A DNA stretch of 64,000 nt, taken from the NCBI RefSeq assembly GCF_019711655.1, contig NZ_JAIGNU010000002.1:434001-498000 (forward strand), given 5' to 3'. The notes beneath the pieces are model-generated. The model was not told the DNA's origin. It searched no databases and worked only from the letters and a program-made list of their open reading frames with translations. Every line of letters begins with the position of its first letter. Position 1 is the stretch's first letter. The position numbers and the translations under genes were made by a program. This document shows positions 25,953 to 35,319 of the stretch, piece after piece. Source of the stretch: Qipengyuania mesophila. GTDB taxonomy: Bacteria; Pseudomonadota; Alphaproteobacteria; Sphingomonadales; Sphingomonadaceae.

Positions 25953-27093
25953 CGCCCTCTCCCTGCTTCGCGATTTCCGCCTTGATGAGGAAGGCATTGC
26001 GCGAGGCAATCTGCTGGCCTTGTGTCACTCCTGAAAGTATTGTGACCCGGCCTGCAGACCGCTGGCCGGTCGTGACCGGGGCGACACGGAAACCCCGGTT
26101 GGTCCTAACGAACACGATCGATTGCCCATTCAAATCCTGCACTGCGTCCGCAGGCACGCTGAGCACGCTGCCGCTTGCGGCCTCGGTCGTCAGCCTGACT
26201 TCCACGAAGCTGTCCGGTTGCAAGCTTGGCGGTGCACTTCTTAGAGAAAGGACAGCGGTAGACGCGCGGGTCTGCAAATCCACCGATGGGGTGATCGAGC
26301 GAACCCTTGCATCGACCTGTCCTCCACCGGGAAGGCTGATCGTGGCCACGTCTCCTACCGCGACCTTTGAAGCGTCAGCGGGAGAAAGTGCACCTTCGAT
26401 CTGGAGCCTTGAGGGATCAACGACACGGAACAGTTCTGTGCCGGCGGTCACATAGCTTCCGAGCACCGCCGGCGCTGCGGTCACACGCCCGCCGACAGGC
26501 GAGGTTACCGCAATCGAGCGCCCATTGCGTGTAACGCCGGCCGCCTGCACTGCTGCGCGCGCGCGCGTGAGTTCCGCGCTCGCCACGGAGAGCGCTGCTT
26601 GTGCGGCTTCGAGGTCCTGCCGCGCGGTGACGTTCGCTTCGAACAAGCGCTTTTCGCGGTCATAGGCTGCTCGGGCCTGCTGCGCTCGGGCGGCAGCTGA
26701 TGCGACCTGTTCAGCAAGCGTTGCAGCCTCGGCGCTTTCGAGGAGGGCAACCGTCTCACCGCGCCTGACCGGATCGCCGAGCGTCTTCAGGATGCTAGCG
26801 ACGACCCCGTTGGCGCGAGCATCGAGGCGCGCGACCGCACTGGGCGCGGCACGAACGGTGCCAGGCACGATCAGTTCGCCGGCATCACCTGCCTCGACGG
26901 ACGCAAGAGCGATCTCTGCCGTCTGCATTTGCGCATCCGTAAGTCGTATTTCCGAGGGAATGCTTTCAGAGGCTGTCTGTGAAGGTGGCGGGGCGTCGGT
27001 GGGTGCGTTTCCGGCGCTACCCCAGATGATCCAGATTAGGATCGCTGCGATGGCGACCGCGCCCAGTGCGATGAAGGTTTTTCTGCGTGTCAT
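25945..27093 (-). CDS. czcB: Periplasmic adaptor of metal RND efflux, CzcB family
   Basis: This 382-residue protein starts with a membrane anchor (KTFIALGAVAIAAILIWIIW). The biotinyl-lipoyl-like hairpin flanks a long coiled coil (about residues 120-185, EQVASAAARAQQARAAYD and following), and beta-barrel and membrane-proximal domains complete the adaptor. It bridges CzcA and CzcC. No His-rich metal-binding N-terminal region is seen. It overlaps czcC by 4 bp (ATGA) and czcA by 8 bp. Confidence 0.9.
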   Translation of the reverse strand: MTRRKTFIALGAVAIAAILIWIIWGSAGNAPTDAPPPSQTASESIPSEIRLTDAQMQTAEIALASVEAGDAGELIVPGTVRAAPSAVARLDARANGVVASILKTLGDPVRRGETVALLESAEAATLAEQVASAAARAQQARAAYDREKRLFEANVTARQDLEAAQAALSVASAELTRARAAVQAAGVTRNGRSIAVTSPVGGRVTAAPAVLGSYVTAGTELFRVVDPSRLQIEGALSPADASKVAVGDVATISLPGGGQVDARVRSITPSVDLQTRASTAVLSLRSAPPSLQPDSFVEVRLTTEAASGSVLSVPADAVQDLNGQSIVFVRTNRGFRVAPVTTGQRSAGRVTILSGVTQGQQIASRNAFLIKAEIAKQGEGDE

Positions 27094-28325
27094 GGCATGG
27101 TCTCCGGTGTGGCAGTCAGCCGCTGCAAGTTTGCGCCGGCCCTTGCTTGCGCTTCGTGCGCTTCGATGAGTGCCATACGGACGGCATCGAGCGTCGCCGC
27201 CGCGTCGAGCACGTCGATCAGCGTGAATTTTCCATTACGGTAGCCGATCTGAGCGAGGCGCAGCGCCTCTTGAGCTTGTGGCACGCTTCGTTCTTCCAGG
27301 GTCGCGACCCGCGCCGCGGCAGCCTGATATTCTGCCCGGGAGCTGGCGAGTTCCCTGGCAGCCTCTGCCATGGCTGCAGCGCGGCGAAACTCCGCTCCCC
27401 GTGCGCGCGCCTCCGCAGCCGAGATGGCGCCTTGATTGCGATTGCCGAGCGGGATGCTGATGGACGCTCCGGCGATGAATGCCCGGTCCCCGGTTTCTTC
27501 GAACCGCCGCACACCGGCGCTTAGCGATAGATCGGGCACTGAATTGGCGCGCTCTTGCGCGATGACCCGGTTGGCGGCGTCCGCTTCCGCACCGGCGAGT
27601 TGCACGCCAATCGTGTTCTCAGGTGCGATTGCAATGACGCCCGGGAATTGAGGCCATTCGGGCACAACTTCGTCGGGAGGCGATTGCGAACCCCACAGCG
27701 AAGCAAGGGTCGCCCTTGCCGAGAGATCTGCCGCTTCGGCCTCTTGCAGTCGCGCTTCGGCCTCACCCAGCGCCGCCTCTGCCCTTAGAGCGCGAAGAGG
27801 AGGTTCGCGCCCGGCGTCGACCAGCTCACGCGCGATGCGGGCCAGTTCGCGGTTGCGTTCGACCACACCCCGGGCGAGATCCAATCTGGATCTGGCACTG
27901 ACTGCCGCCGCATAGTTTTGCCGAACGTCTGCACCGAGCTGCGCCATCGCAAGAGCTGCCCGCAGTTCGGTTACGCGCGTTTCGGCTTCGGCAGCGCGGA
28001 TGCGGGCTCCACGCTTACCGCCAAGCTCGACACGTTGACTTGCCGCAAGCGTTGTTTCGGTAGAATTGAAGCCTCGAAAGGCGCCACTTCCCCCAACGTT
28101 TTCCACGTCGAGAGATACCTCCGGATTGGGACGGAGCGCCGCCTGACGCTCTAATCCTTCCGCAGCCTCGACGTCGGTCTCCAGCGCGCTAATGGTAGGC
28201 GACTCTGCTCCTGCGCGCTGGAGTGCTTCTTCCAATGTTATTGTTTGCGCGTTTGCGTAACCACACCACGTGATTGCAAAACCCGCAGCGATGAGCGCGA
28301 CCATGCGCGCCAAGCCTTTGTGCAT
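27090..28325 (-). CDS. czcC: Outer-membrane channel of metal efflux, CzcC (TolC) family
   Basis: This 411-residue protein has a signal peptide (MVALIAAGFAITWCGYANA) and two internally similar halves rich in heptad coiled coil, as in OMF/TolC channels. The start at 28325 and a second ATG 21 bp downstream are both possible. It is the first clearly recognisable gene of the czcCBA operon; a short reading frame precedes it (28383-28682). Confidence 0.9.
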   Translation of the reverse strand: MHKGLARMVALIAAGFAITWCGYANAQTITLEEALQRAGAESPTISALETDVEAAEGLERQAALRPNPEVSLDVENVGGSGAFRGFNSTETTLAASQRVELGGKRGARIRAAEAETRVTELRAALAMAQLGADVRQNYAAAVSARSRLDLARGVVERNRELARIARELVDAGREPPLRALRAEAALGEAEARLQEAEAADLSARATLASLWGSQSPPDEVVPEWPQFPGVIAIAPENTIGVQLAGAEADAANRVIAQERANSVPDLSLSAGVRRFEETGDRAFIAGASISIPLGNRNQGAISAAEARARGAEFRRAAAMAEAARELASSRAEYQAAAARVATLEERSVPQAQEALRLAQIGYRNGKFTLIDVLDAAATLDAVRMALIEAHEAQARAGANLQRLTATPETMP

Positions 28326-28382
28326 TTGAAACTCCGAATCTGAACCTCGTCGACCACGCCTTTCGCGCGGCGTCGCGTGAGG

Positions 28383-28682
28383 TCAGATTCGGGGCGGTCG
28401 CAGCAGAGAGCCTGTCGGCGATTCGGCTAAGAATGTTTCGATGAAGTCGACGACCATCGTTGTAGCTCGATAATCTGCGTCGGCAATGGAGCGATCTTCG
28501 AAGCGAAGATCGAGATGGAATTGATGCTGATGGGCTTCGCTTGTTCCCTTGTTCGAAGGGAAGAAATCCAGCGAATCCTCGAGCACGTCGAAGCTGCTGA
28601 CGACCTTGGCAGCCGTAGAGTTGGACCCTGCAGCAACAGCTTCGGCACCGAGATGCCCGGCAGCATCGAGGGGCTGCAGCAC
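28383..28682 (-). CDS. Small exported protein before czcC, start unclear
   Basis: This reading frame begins at a GTG codon at 28682 and codes for 99 residues with acidic and His-containing stretches (HQHQFHLDLRFED). In the same frame further upstream, without a stop, the sequence reads RTSRTGRLLLFFAAAFLYVL, an excellent signal peptide core, but no ATG, GTG or TTG start is found for it. Either a rare start codon (CTG at about 28726) is used, or a sequence change damaged the start. Its position 57 bp before czcC and its size resemble small periplasmic regulators such as CzcI, but no family match is claimed. Confidence 0.45.
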   Translation of the reverse strand: MLQPLDAAGHLGAEAVAAGSNSTAAKVVSSFDVLEDSLDFFPSNKGTSEAHQHQFHLDLRFEDRSIADADYRATTMVVDFIETFLAESPTGSLLRPPRI

Positions 28683-29133
28683 ATAGAGAAACGCTGCCGC
28701 AAAAAATAGCAGCAGCCGTCCAGTCCTCGATGTTCTCAGCGTAGCGAAGATGGCTCTAAACTCATTCCGAGTAGGATCACTTTCTCGATGAGGTAAGGGA
28801 CTGTGCTTCGTTTGACAATCGCCAAAGGCATCTCGGAATCTTTATTTCCGCTTGCGACCTGCCTGACAGACGCGAATCAATGCGAGATTCGTGTGCCCGA
28901 GATAGAGGGTTAATCCGCCCGATGCGAGGCTTTGGCCTGATGCGAACTACCTGATTCCTTATGCCCCAAGCGGGAGGCCGTCGGTCCGCACCCAGCCCAA
29001 TAGGCCGCAGAGCTGCCTACGGGGAGCAGCCCGTCTACAATGCGCCCTCATTTCGGACGTTCAACCGCGATAACGTATCGCCCAAAAGCTGACTTTCGGA
29101 ATTAGGGTAGATCAGATTCTGCCCATACTCGGT
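28683..29133. other. Intergenic region between czc operon and second RND operon
   Basis: The part next to the czc side (28683-28800) is the in-frame upstream extension of the small protein and presumably holds the czc promoter region. From 28800 to 29133 no ORF, RNA gene or clear hairpin is seen. The stretch 29030-29100 (with TTCGGACGTTCAACCG) looks like the degenerate intergenic filler seen in many sphingomonad genomes. Confidence 0.5.
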
Positions 29134-32100
29134 CTAAACTGGATCTTTTGCGAACCCCTCGTCCTTCTCGCTTCTCATTGCCAACATCGCAGGCAGGAAA
29201 AGCAAAACCAACGGCACCGCAGCAAGCAAGCCAAAGATGATCGAGGTTGCCAATGGCTGTTGCAGACCCGCTCCCCGGCTGAACCCGATAGCTAGCGGGA
29301 GCAAAGTGAGGATCGCTATCAGGGCGGACATCAGGATTGGGCGCAGGCGCTTTGCCCCTGCCTCGCGCAGTTCGGCGAGGCCGATTTTTCGATCTTCTGG
29401 CAGTTCGGCGAGGTAGAAGATGATCAGTTCGCTCACCATACCGACCACCATCGTCAGCCCCATCAGTGCCGAGATATTGAGTTCGATGCCGGTGATCCAC
29501 AGGCCCAGTAGGCTGGATGATGCAACCAGCAGGATTGTGGTGACCGCGGCCAGTCCCCAATAGAACCGGCCATAAAGGATCGTCACCAGCAACAAGGTAA
29601 GCAGGATCGCCGCTGAAAAGACCATGGCGAGGTCGGAGAAGCTCTGCTGCTGCTGACTGTAAAGTCCGCCATATTCCACGCGGATACCCGCTGGCAGGTT
29701 GAGCGCCTGAACCTTGCTCTGCACCTCGCTCATTGCCGCACCCAAGCTTCGCCCTTCGAGTCGCGCGGTCACGCCGATGAACGGCGCGAGCTGTTCGCGT
29801 GTGAGCTGCTTTGCGCCGCCGACGACCTCAACCGTGGCAACCTGAGCCAGTCGCACAGAATGCCCATCCGGCGCGCGCAGCACCATATCCTGCACCTGTG
29901 CGATATGCTGGCGCAGGTCTTCCGGGCCGCGTACGCGCACGCCCACCAGTTGCTCACCATCGCGGATCTGCGTGGCTACGGTCCCGTCAATCAGGGCCGA
30001 AAGCTGGTCCGATATGGCCTGTGGGTCGAGCCCCGCCTGCACCGCCGCGCCGCGATCAACCCGCACGGTGATATCACTGCCCGCAACGCGCAACCCATCG
30101 ACTACCTCGACCACGCCCTGAATGCCTGACAGCGTGCTGCCGACCTGCTTCGCCGCCGCTTCCAGCTGGGTTTCATCGTTGGAGAACAGCTTGACCTCGA
30201 TCGGCTGCGGCACGGCTGTTAGATCGCCGATAAGGTCTTCCATCAACTGCGCCGTTTCGACTTCCAGCGCTGGCACCTGTTGCGCAACCTTGTCGCGGAT
30301 TTCGCTCATTACTTCTTCAATATTGCGGCGGCTACCGCCACTGAGGCGCACGAAATAATCGCCTTCCGATGCTTCCGTCAGCCCGCCGCCCAGCTGGATG
30401 CCGGTGCGCCGCGAATAGCTGGCCACTTCGGGTGTGGAGGAGATTATCGTTTCGACCTGACGCAGCATCTGGTCGGTATCGTCGAGCGCGGTTCCTGGCG
30501 GTGCGCGATAGTCGAGGATGAAGCCGCCCTCGTCCATTGCGGGCATGAAGCCGGAGGGGACGTGCGACCATGAGAGATAGCCGAGCACGCCCAGCACGCC
30601 GCCCACCAGCAGCACGGTGAGGCCGGGGCGCGCCAGCGCCTTGCCGCCAGAACGGTCATAGGCGCGGATGAGCGGGTTCATCACCTTCTCGCCCTTCTCG
30701 ACCTGTTCGGCGTCCTTCTCCGTCAGCCAGCGCGAGGCCAGCAGCGGGATGGCGAAACGGGCATAGAGCAGTGAAACTACAAGACAGGCGACCATCGTGA
30801 TCGCCAGCGATTTGAAGAACCCGCCCGTAACGCCGCTGATGAAGGCAAGCGGGATGAAGACAACGATGGTCGCGAAGGTCGAGCCGAGGAGCGGGCGGCC
30901 CATTTCCGCCGCCGCGCCCAGCAGATGCTGTTCATCGGTCGAGCTCTTCTCCTGCATCCGGCGCATCATGTGCTCCAGCACGACCACGGCATCGTCGATC
31001 ACCAGACCGACTGCCGCCGCCATGCCGCCCAGCGTCATCATGTTGAAGCCAAGGCCCAGCAATTCCAGCGCCACGCAGGCGGCCGACAACACGGCAGGAA
31101 GCAACAGGCCAGTCAGCACCATTAGTCGCCACGATCGCAGGAAGACGAACAGCACCAGACCCGCCAGCAGCGCGCCGATCAGGATGGCGTCGCGCACGGC
31201 ATTGGCGGCACCAGAGACCAGTTCGGACTGGTCGTAAAACGGCGTGACCTTCACCGATGGCGGGAGACCGGACTGATCGAGGCGCTGCTGCACGTCCTTC
31301 ACGATCTTGACTGTATCGCCCTGCAAGGCCTGCCGCACATTCAGCAGCACCGCGCTCTGCCCACCGCTGTTGATGAGTGTGTAGCTGGGTTCGAGCGAAC
31401 TGGAGATGCTGGCGATGTCACCAAGACGCACCACGCCGGGCCCGGCCTGACCGCCCACGGTGACAGGGGCGTCCTCCAGGTCGGCTATGGAGATCAGCCG
31501 GTCATCCACCAACACAAGGAACAGCTGATGCTGATCGGTCAGGCGACCCAGGCCGTTCACCGCGTTCTGCGCGGCGAGCGATTTGCTGACATCGTCCAGC
31601 GTCAGCCCCAGCGCACCAAGCCGGGCCGGATCGAGATTGACCGCAAATTCGCGCGGGGAAGAGCCAAGGATATCGACCCCAGCAACCCCGTCGACCGAGA
31701 TCAGCGATGGTAGCAGCTTGAGTTCCGCCAGTTGCCGCAAATCGGCGGGCGAGAGACTGTCCGATGTAAGGGCGATGCCATAGACCGGGAAAATGGTCGG
31801 ATCGGATCGCCGGACATCGAAACGTGCGCCTTGCGGCAGGTCGGGCAGGATGGAGGCCAGCGCCGCTTCCGTTTCCAGCGTGGCGGCGACCATGTCCTGC
31901 CCCCAGGCGAAATCGACCGCCACTTCGGCAGAGCCGCGACTGGTGGTGGAACGCACGCTTTTGGCGCCGGGGACCGCACGCAGAGCAATTTCCACCGGGC
32001 GTGTGATCGAGGCAGCCATGGTCGCCGCATCGCGTTCACCTGCATCGACCGACACGACAACGCGGGGATAATCGATAAAAGGAAACAGGCTAACCGGCAG

Positions 32101-32199
32101 ACGCCAGCCCGACATGACACCGGCGATGGTAAGCAGCGCCACGGCCAGCAGGATCGCAGAGCCATGCTTGCTGATCGAGGAACGTGCAGTCTTCGCCAT
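29134..32199 (-). CDS. RND efflux pump, drug-exporter-like (HAE type)
   Basis: This 1021-residue inner-membrane pump has the usual 12 TM helices and two large periplasmic loops. Helix 4 contains GLVIDDAVVVLEH with an adjacent Asp-Asp pair, as in AcrB-type drug exporters, instead of the DFG...D motif of metal pumps. Helix 1 is followed by LPVSLFPFIDYPRVVVSV. Substrate is unknown but organic molecules are more likely than metals. Start 32199 (MAKTARSS) is 4 bp after the adaptor stop. It is the last gene of a MFP-RND operon with an OMF upstream; the divergent neighbours are PepSY and a two-component system. Confidence 0.88.
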   Translation of the reverse strand: MAKTARSSISKHGSAILLAVALLTIAGVMSGWRLPVSLFPFIDYPRVVVSVDAGERDAATMAASITRPVEIALRAVPGAKSVRSTTSRGSAEVAVDFAWGQDMVAATLETEAALASILPDLPQGARFDVRRSDPTIFPVYGIALTSDSLSPADLRQLAELKLLPSLISVDGVAGVDILGSSPREFAVNLDPARLGALGLTLDDVSKSLAAQNAVNGLGRLTDQHQLFLVLVDDRLISIADLEDAPVTVGGQAGPGVVRLGDIASISSSLEPSYTLINSGGQSAVLLNVRQALQGDTVKIVKDVQQRLDQSGLPPSVKVTPFYDQSELVSGAANAVRDAILIGALLAGLVLFVFLRSWRLMVLTGLLLPAVLSAACVALELLGLGFNMMTLGGMAAAVGLVIDDAVVVLEHMMRRMQEKSSTDEQHLLGAAAEMGRPLLGSTFATIVVFIPLAFISGVTGGFFKSLAITMVACLVVSLLYARFAIPLLASRWLTEKDAEQVEKGEKVMNPLIRAYDRSGGKALARPGLTVLLVGGVLGVLGYLSWSHVPSGFMPAMDEGGFILDYRAPPGTALDDTDQMLRQVETIISSTPEVASYSRRTGIQLGGGLTEASEGDYFVRLSGGSRRNIEEVMSEIRDKVAQQVPALEVETAQLMEDLIGDLTAVPQPIEVKLFSNDETQLEAAAKQVGSTLSGIQGVVEVVDGLRVAGSDITVRVDRGAAVQAGLDPQAISDQLSALIDGTVATQIRDGEQLVGVRVRGPEDLRQHIAQVQDMVLRAPDGHSVRLAQVATVEVVGGAKQLTREQLAPFIGVTARLEGRSLGAAMSEVQSKVQALNLPAGIRVEYGGLYSQQQQSFSDLAMVFSAAILLTLLLVTILYGRFYWGLAAVTTILLVASSSLLGLWITGIELNISALMGLTMVVGMVSELIIFYLAELPEDRKIGLAELREAGAKRLRPILMSALIAILTLLPLAIGFSRGAGLQQPLATSIIFGLLAAVPLVLLFLPAMLAMRSEKDEGFAKDPV

Positions 32200-32203
32200 C
32201 CAA

Positions 32204-33277
32204 TCAGTTACTCGATGCGGTGGCGGATGGTGTGGGTGCGGGAGACGGCTTGGCTGTTGTGACCTTAACACCGTCGCTCACTGCAGCAGCGCCTTTCACG
32301 ACAACTACGTCGCCAACGGCAAGTCCGCTGGCAATGCCGACATTGTCGCCATCACGTGCGGCAACCGTCACTTCGACCCTCTTGGCCACGCCCTTGGTGA
32401 CGGTGAAAACATAAGGCTGGCCAGCATCATCGAGCAGTGCTGCATAAGGGATAAGGATCGCATTTGGGTCGCTTGAAACGACGATTTCGCCCCGCAACGG
32501 CTCGCCCGGGGCAATTTCGGTCTGCGCCGGGATCGTAGCGAAGACAGAAGCCAGTCGCGTGGTCGGATCGACAACAGGATCGACGGCATTTACGCGCACG
32601 GAGAAATCGGCGCTGCCTTCGGAACCCAGGATGCGGATGGTGTCACCCACCCGCACCTGACGGGCCAGCACAGGATCAATACCGAACTGGCCTCGCACAT
32701 CGGAATCGGCGGTAAGGCGGGCCACGGCTGTTCCAGCGGGGACAAGATCGCCGGTCGAATAGTCAAGCTGTGTCACCGAACCGCCAATCGGCGCGCGCAG
32801 CGTCGTGCTCTGCCCGCGCAGGCTTCGCACCGTCGCATTGGCAGAGGTTGCGCTGGCTTGCGCCAATTCGACGTCCGCATCGCTCATCAGCCCGTCTGCA
32901 CGAAGCCGCCTGGCACGGGCCAGAGCCTCGTTGGCTTGATTGGCGGTGGCGGTTGCCTGCGCGATGCTGGCCATGGTTTGTGGGCTGGGGCGTAGGCTGA
33001 CAACCGGCGCGCCTCGCCGAACATAGGAACCGAACGGGGCGTAGATGCGATCGACAATAGCATCGACCGGTGCGACCAACGCACGCTGTCCGGCGGCATC
33101 GGCAGACACCGTGCCATATACCGTCACGGTCTTTGCAAGATTGCCCAATTGCGCCGTTGCCGTCTCGACCGAGACTACCGGATCGGCTTGCTCCGTGGGC
33201 TGGGATTGAGAACATCCCGCAACAGCTAGCACCATGGCCGCAAGCATCGTTCGGGCTGAAAGCGGTTTAGTGGTCAT
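32204..33277 (-). CDS. RND periplasmic adaptor lipoprotein
   Basis: This 357-residue protein has a lipoprotein signal peptide (LAAMVLAVAGC, lipobox LAVAGC) so it is probably anchored in the membrane through a lipidated Cys. The rest is an HlyD/AcrA-like adaptor with lipoyl-like halves around a short helical hairpin (about residues 100-150). The stop overlaps nothing; the start overlaps the OMF stop by 4 bp (ATGA). It links the RND pump (29134-32199) to the outer-membrane channel. Confidence 0.87.
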   Translation of the reverse strand: MTTKPLSARTMLAAMVLAVAGCSQSQPTEQADPVVSVETATAQLGNLAKTVTVYGTVSADAAGQRALVAPVDAIVDRIYAPFGSYVRRGAPVVSLRPSPQTMASIAQATATANQANEALARARRLRADGLMSDADVELAQASATSANATVRSLRGQSTTLRAPIGGSVTQLDYSTGDLVPAGTAVARLTADSDVRGQFGIDPVLARQVRVGDTIRILGSEGSADFSVRVNAVDPVVDPTTRLASVFATIPAQTEIAPGEPLRGEIVVSSDPNAILIPYAALLDDAGQPYVFTVTKGVAKRVEVTVAARDGDNVGIASGLAVGDVVVVKGAAAVSDGVKVTTAKPSPAPTPSATASSN

Positions 33278-34650
33278 GGGCGGTTCCAGTTTTGCCAGGG
33301 AATCCCGCTGGCGAGTTCCAGGGCGATATATTGTTCGGCAAGGCTCTGCTGCACGCTGGCAAGCAGCAACTGCTTGTCCCGCAGCGACTGGCGGGCGGTC
33401 ATGGCGGTTGCGAGTGGCAAATCGCCTCGACCTGCCGCTCTGGCCGTGGCGTCCGAGAATTGCCGGAGCGGAGCGATTTCGGCTGAGAGCCGCGCTTCCT
33501 CTCGCTGCAAGTCGCCAATCAACGCCAGCGACTGCGCCAGATCGGCGCGCACGGCAAACAGGCGCGCATCATATTCAGTGCGCAATGCCTCCCGAGTAGC
33601 CCGCTCGATGGCGATCTGCCCGCGATTGCGGTTCCAAAGTGGCAGGGTGAAATCGAGCAGCGTGCCAATAATGCCATTGTCGCTGGAATCGCGCGTGACG
33701 CTGAAGCCTAGATTGAGCGACGGAAACTGATTGATGATCGCCTGCCGCACATGCGCCTCTTGCGATGCATAGGCCGCACGCAGCGCAGCAAGGTCAAGCC
33801 GTTCTTCTATCGCCGCATCAGTAACTGCCGTCAGACGAGGAGCGGCGGGAGCACTTTCGGGCATCGCCAGCTCGACCGCGAAATCGGGGGGCACACCTAA
33901 TTGCCGCCGCAAATCCTGCTGTACCCCGGTCAGATCGATCTGCGCGGTGTAGGCTCTGTCAGCAGCATCCAGTGCAGCGATACGTGCAGCCTGCAACTGG
34001 TCTGGCGGAATATCTCCGCGCCCCGCAGCGCGCAGGGTTCTTTGCAGCAGATCCTCCGCGTCTGCGCGATTGGCCTCCGCCAGTTCCGCAATCCGTTGCA
34101 GATAGTAGACCCGCACCCCCAGCAGGCGCACCTGCTCCACCACCTGCCATTCTGCCCATGCCAGATCGAGCCGAACCTGATTGAGCCCCTCCTGCGCCGC
34201 ATCCACCCGTGCGCCGCGGCTGCGGAGGCTGTTGATGTCCTGCGCGATCTGCGCTCCGATAGTGCCAGGGAGCGTAGTGGCAGGGCCGGAAATCACCCGG
34301 TCTGCTGACAATCCGACTGAGGGATCGGGGATCAGCCGCGCATCGAGCAATTGCGCCTCGGCCACGCCGGTTTGCTTGCGCAAAGCGATCAGATCGGGGT
34401 TATAGAGCAGCGCGATCAGGCCCAGCGCATCCCTATCCAGCGGTTGCGTCACATCCACCGGCCTACCAGCCAGAAACGGACGCTCGATCAGTGCGGCATC
34501 TTGCACCAGACCTTCCGGCGCTGTGGCGAGAATCGCGGCCTGATTATCGAGCGGTTGGGGCTGATAGGTCGCACAGGCAGACAGCGAGCCAAGGGCGGTC
34601 AGGGGTATAAGCGCGCTGCATCGATTTCGTATTGCATTGCGCAGCTTCAA
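33274..34650 (-). CDS. Outer-membrane efflux channel lipoprotein (TolC/OMF family)
   Basis: This 458-residue protein has a lipobox LSAC near residue 26, followed by two OEP-type repeats with long coiled coil (for example EAQLLDARLIPDPSVGLSAD). It is the first gene of the OMF-MFP-RND operon and is divergent from the PepSY gene, with a 210-bp promoter region between them that contains a duplicated AATTGTAT element. Confidence 0.86.
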   Translation of the reverse strand: MKLRNAIRNRCSALIPLTALGSLSACATYQPQPLDNQAAILATAPEGLVQDAALIERPFLAGRPVDVTQPLDRDALGLIALLYNPDLIALRKQTGVAEAQLLDARLIPDPSVGLSADRVISGPATTLPGTIGAQIAQDINSLRSRGARVDAAQEGLNQVRLDLAWAEWQVVEQVRLLGVRVYYLQRIAELAEANRADAEDLLQRTLRAAGRGDIPPDQLQAARIAALDAADRAYTAQIDLTGVQQDLRRQLGVPPDFAVELAMPESAPAAPRLTAVTDAAIEERLDLAALRAAYASQEAHVRQAIINQFPSLNLGFSVTRDSSDNGIIGTLLDFTLPLWNRNRGQIAIERATREALRTEYDARLFAVRADLAQSLALIGDLQREEARLSAEIAPLRQFSDATARAAGRGDLPLATAMTARQSLRDKQLLLASVQQSLAEQYIALELASGIPWQNWNRP

Positions 34651-34721
34651 ACCTGTCCTCCATCAGATCTCTCAAACCTTTAAGGGCAGATGTCTCATCG
34701 GGTCCAGCCCGCTCCCCCCAC

Positions 34722-34778
34722 CTTACTGAATTGTATGTTCCGTGCAGCTGCCGCCAATCTATTCTTACCAAATTGTAT
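34722..34778. promoter_or_regulatory. Duplicated operator-like element in the divergent pump/PepSY promoter
   Basis: CTTACTGAATTGTAT (34722-34736) recurs as CTTACCAAATTGTAT (34764-34778), 13 of 15 bases identical. The copies are spaced 42 bp start to start, close to four helical turns, so they lie on the same DNA face. OmpR/PhoB-type regulators bind tandem direct repeats, and such a regulator is encoded 540 bp downstream. Binding is inferred. Confidence 0.5.
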
Positions 34779-34860
34779 TTGGAGCGAATGACCGCCGCAA
34801 TCTGGGCGCCGCCATAAGAAGCTCACGGTCCATTCACGGATCGAGTGAAGGAGCTGAAAA

Positions 34861-35259
34861 ATGAAGACCATGACCACCAAGAACAAACTGATCGCTGCCG
34901 TGCTGAGTGTCGTAGCACTCGGCGGCATTGGCGCAGCAGGCATCGCCAATGCTGAAAGCCTAGGCATGAATGGCGCCGAGACCGAACGGTCCGAAGCGCA
35001 GGAAGATGCAGCTGAAGCGCGGATGCTCGCCAGCACGACAATCACGGCCAGCGATGCTGCACGAATCGCAGCGGAACACACCGGCCTGAAGGTCGCCGAA
35101 GTCGAACTTGACGATGAAGCGGCGACGCCCGCCTGGGAGGTGAGCGTCGGCTCGGGCGCGGATGAGCAGGAAGTGAAAATCGACGGCACATCCGGCAAGG
35201 TCCTCTCCGTCCAGGCGGACGATGAGGGCGATGAAAATGGCGAACAGGACGACGACTGA
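34861..35259 (+). CDS. Exported PepSY-domain protein
   Basis: This 132-residue protein has a signal peptide (MKTMTTKNKLIAAVLSVVAL, cleavage near ANA at about 31) and a single PepSY domain (ITASDAARIAAEHTGLKVAE, then TPAWEVSVGSG, DGTSGKVLSV). The C-terminal tail is very acidic (DDEGDENGEQDDD). PepSY proteins often occur with two-component systems and are thought to inhibit proteases or bind ligand in the periplasm. A strong terminator separates it from the response regulator gene. Confidence 0.88.
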   Translation: MKTMTTKNKLIAAVLSVVALGGIGAAGIANAESLGMNGAETERSEAQEDAAEARMLASTTITASDAARIAAEHTGLKVAEVELDDEAATPAWEVSVGSGADEQEVKIDGTSGKVLSVQADDEGDENGEQDDD

Positions 35260-35269
35260 TCGCATAAGG

Positions 35270-35298
35270 AAGCGGCGGGTTGCGGCCCGCCGCTTCTT
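35270..35298 (+). terminator. Strong hairpin between PepSY gene and response regulator
   Basis: AAGCGGCGGG (35270-35279) and CCCGCCGCTT (35286-35295) form a perfect 10-bp stem with a 6-nt loop, followed by CTTAT. It sits 11 bp after the PepSY stop and 22 bp before the response regulator start, so PepSY is largely transcribed separately or the hairpin attenuates read-through. Confidence 0.72.
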
Positions 35299-35319
35299 AT
35301 CTGCTAAAGCCACACCGAC

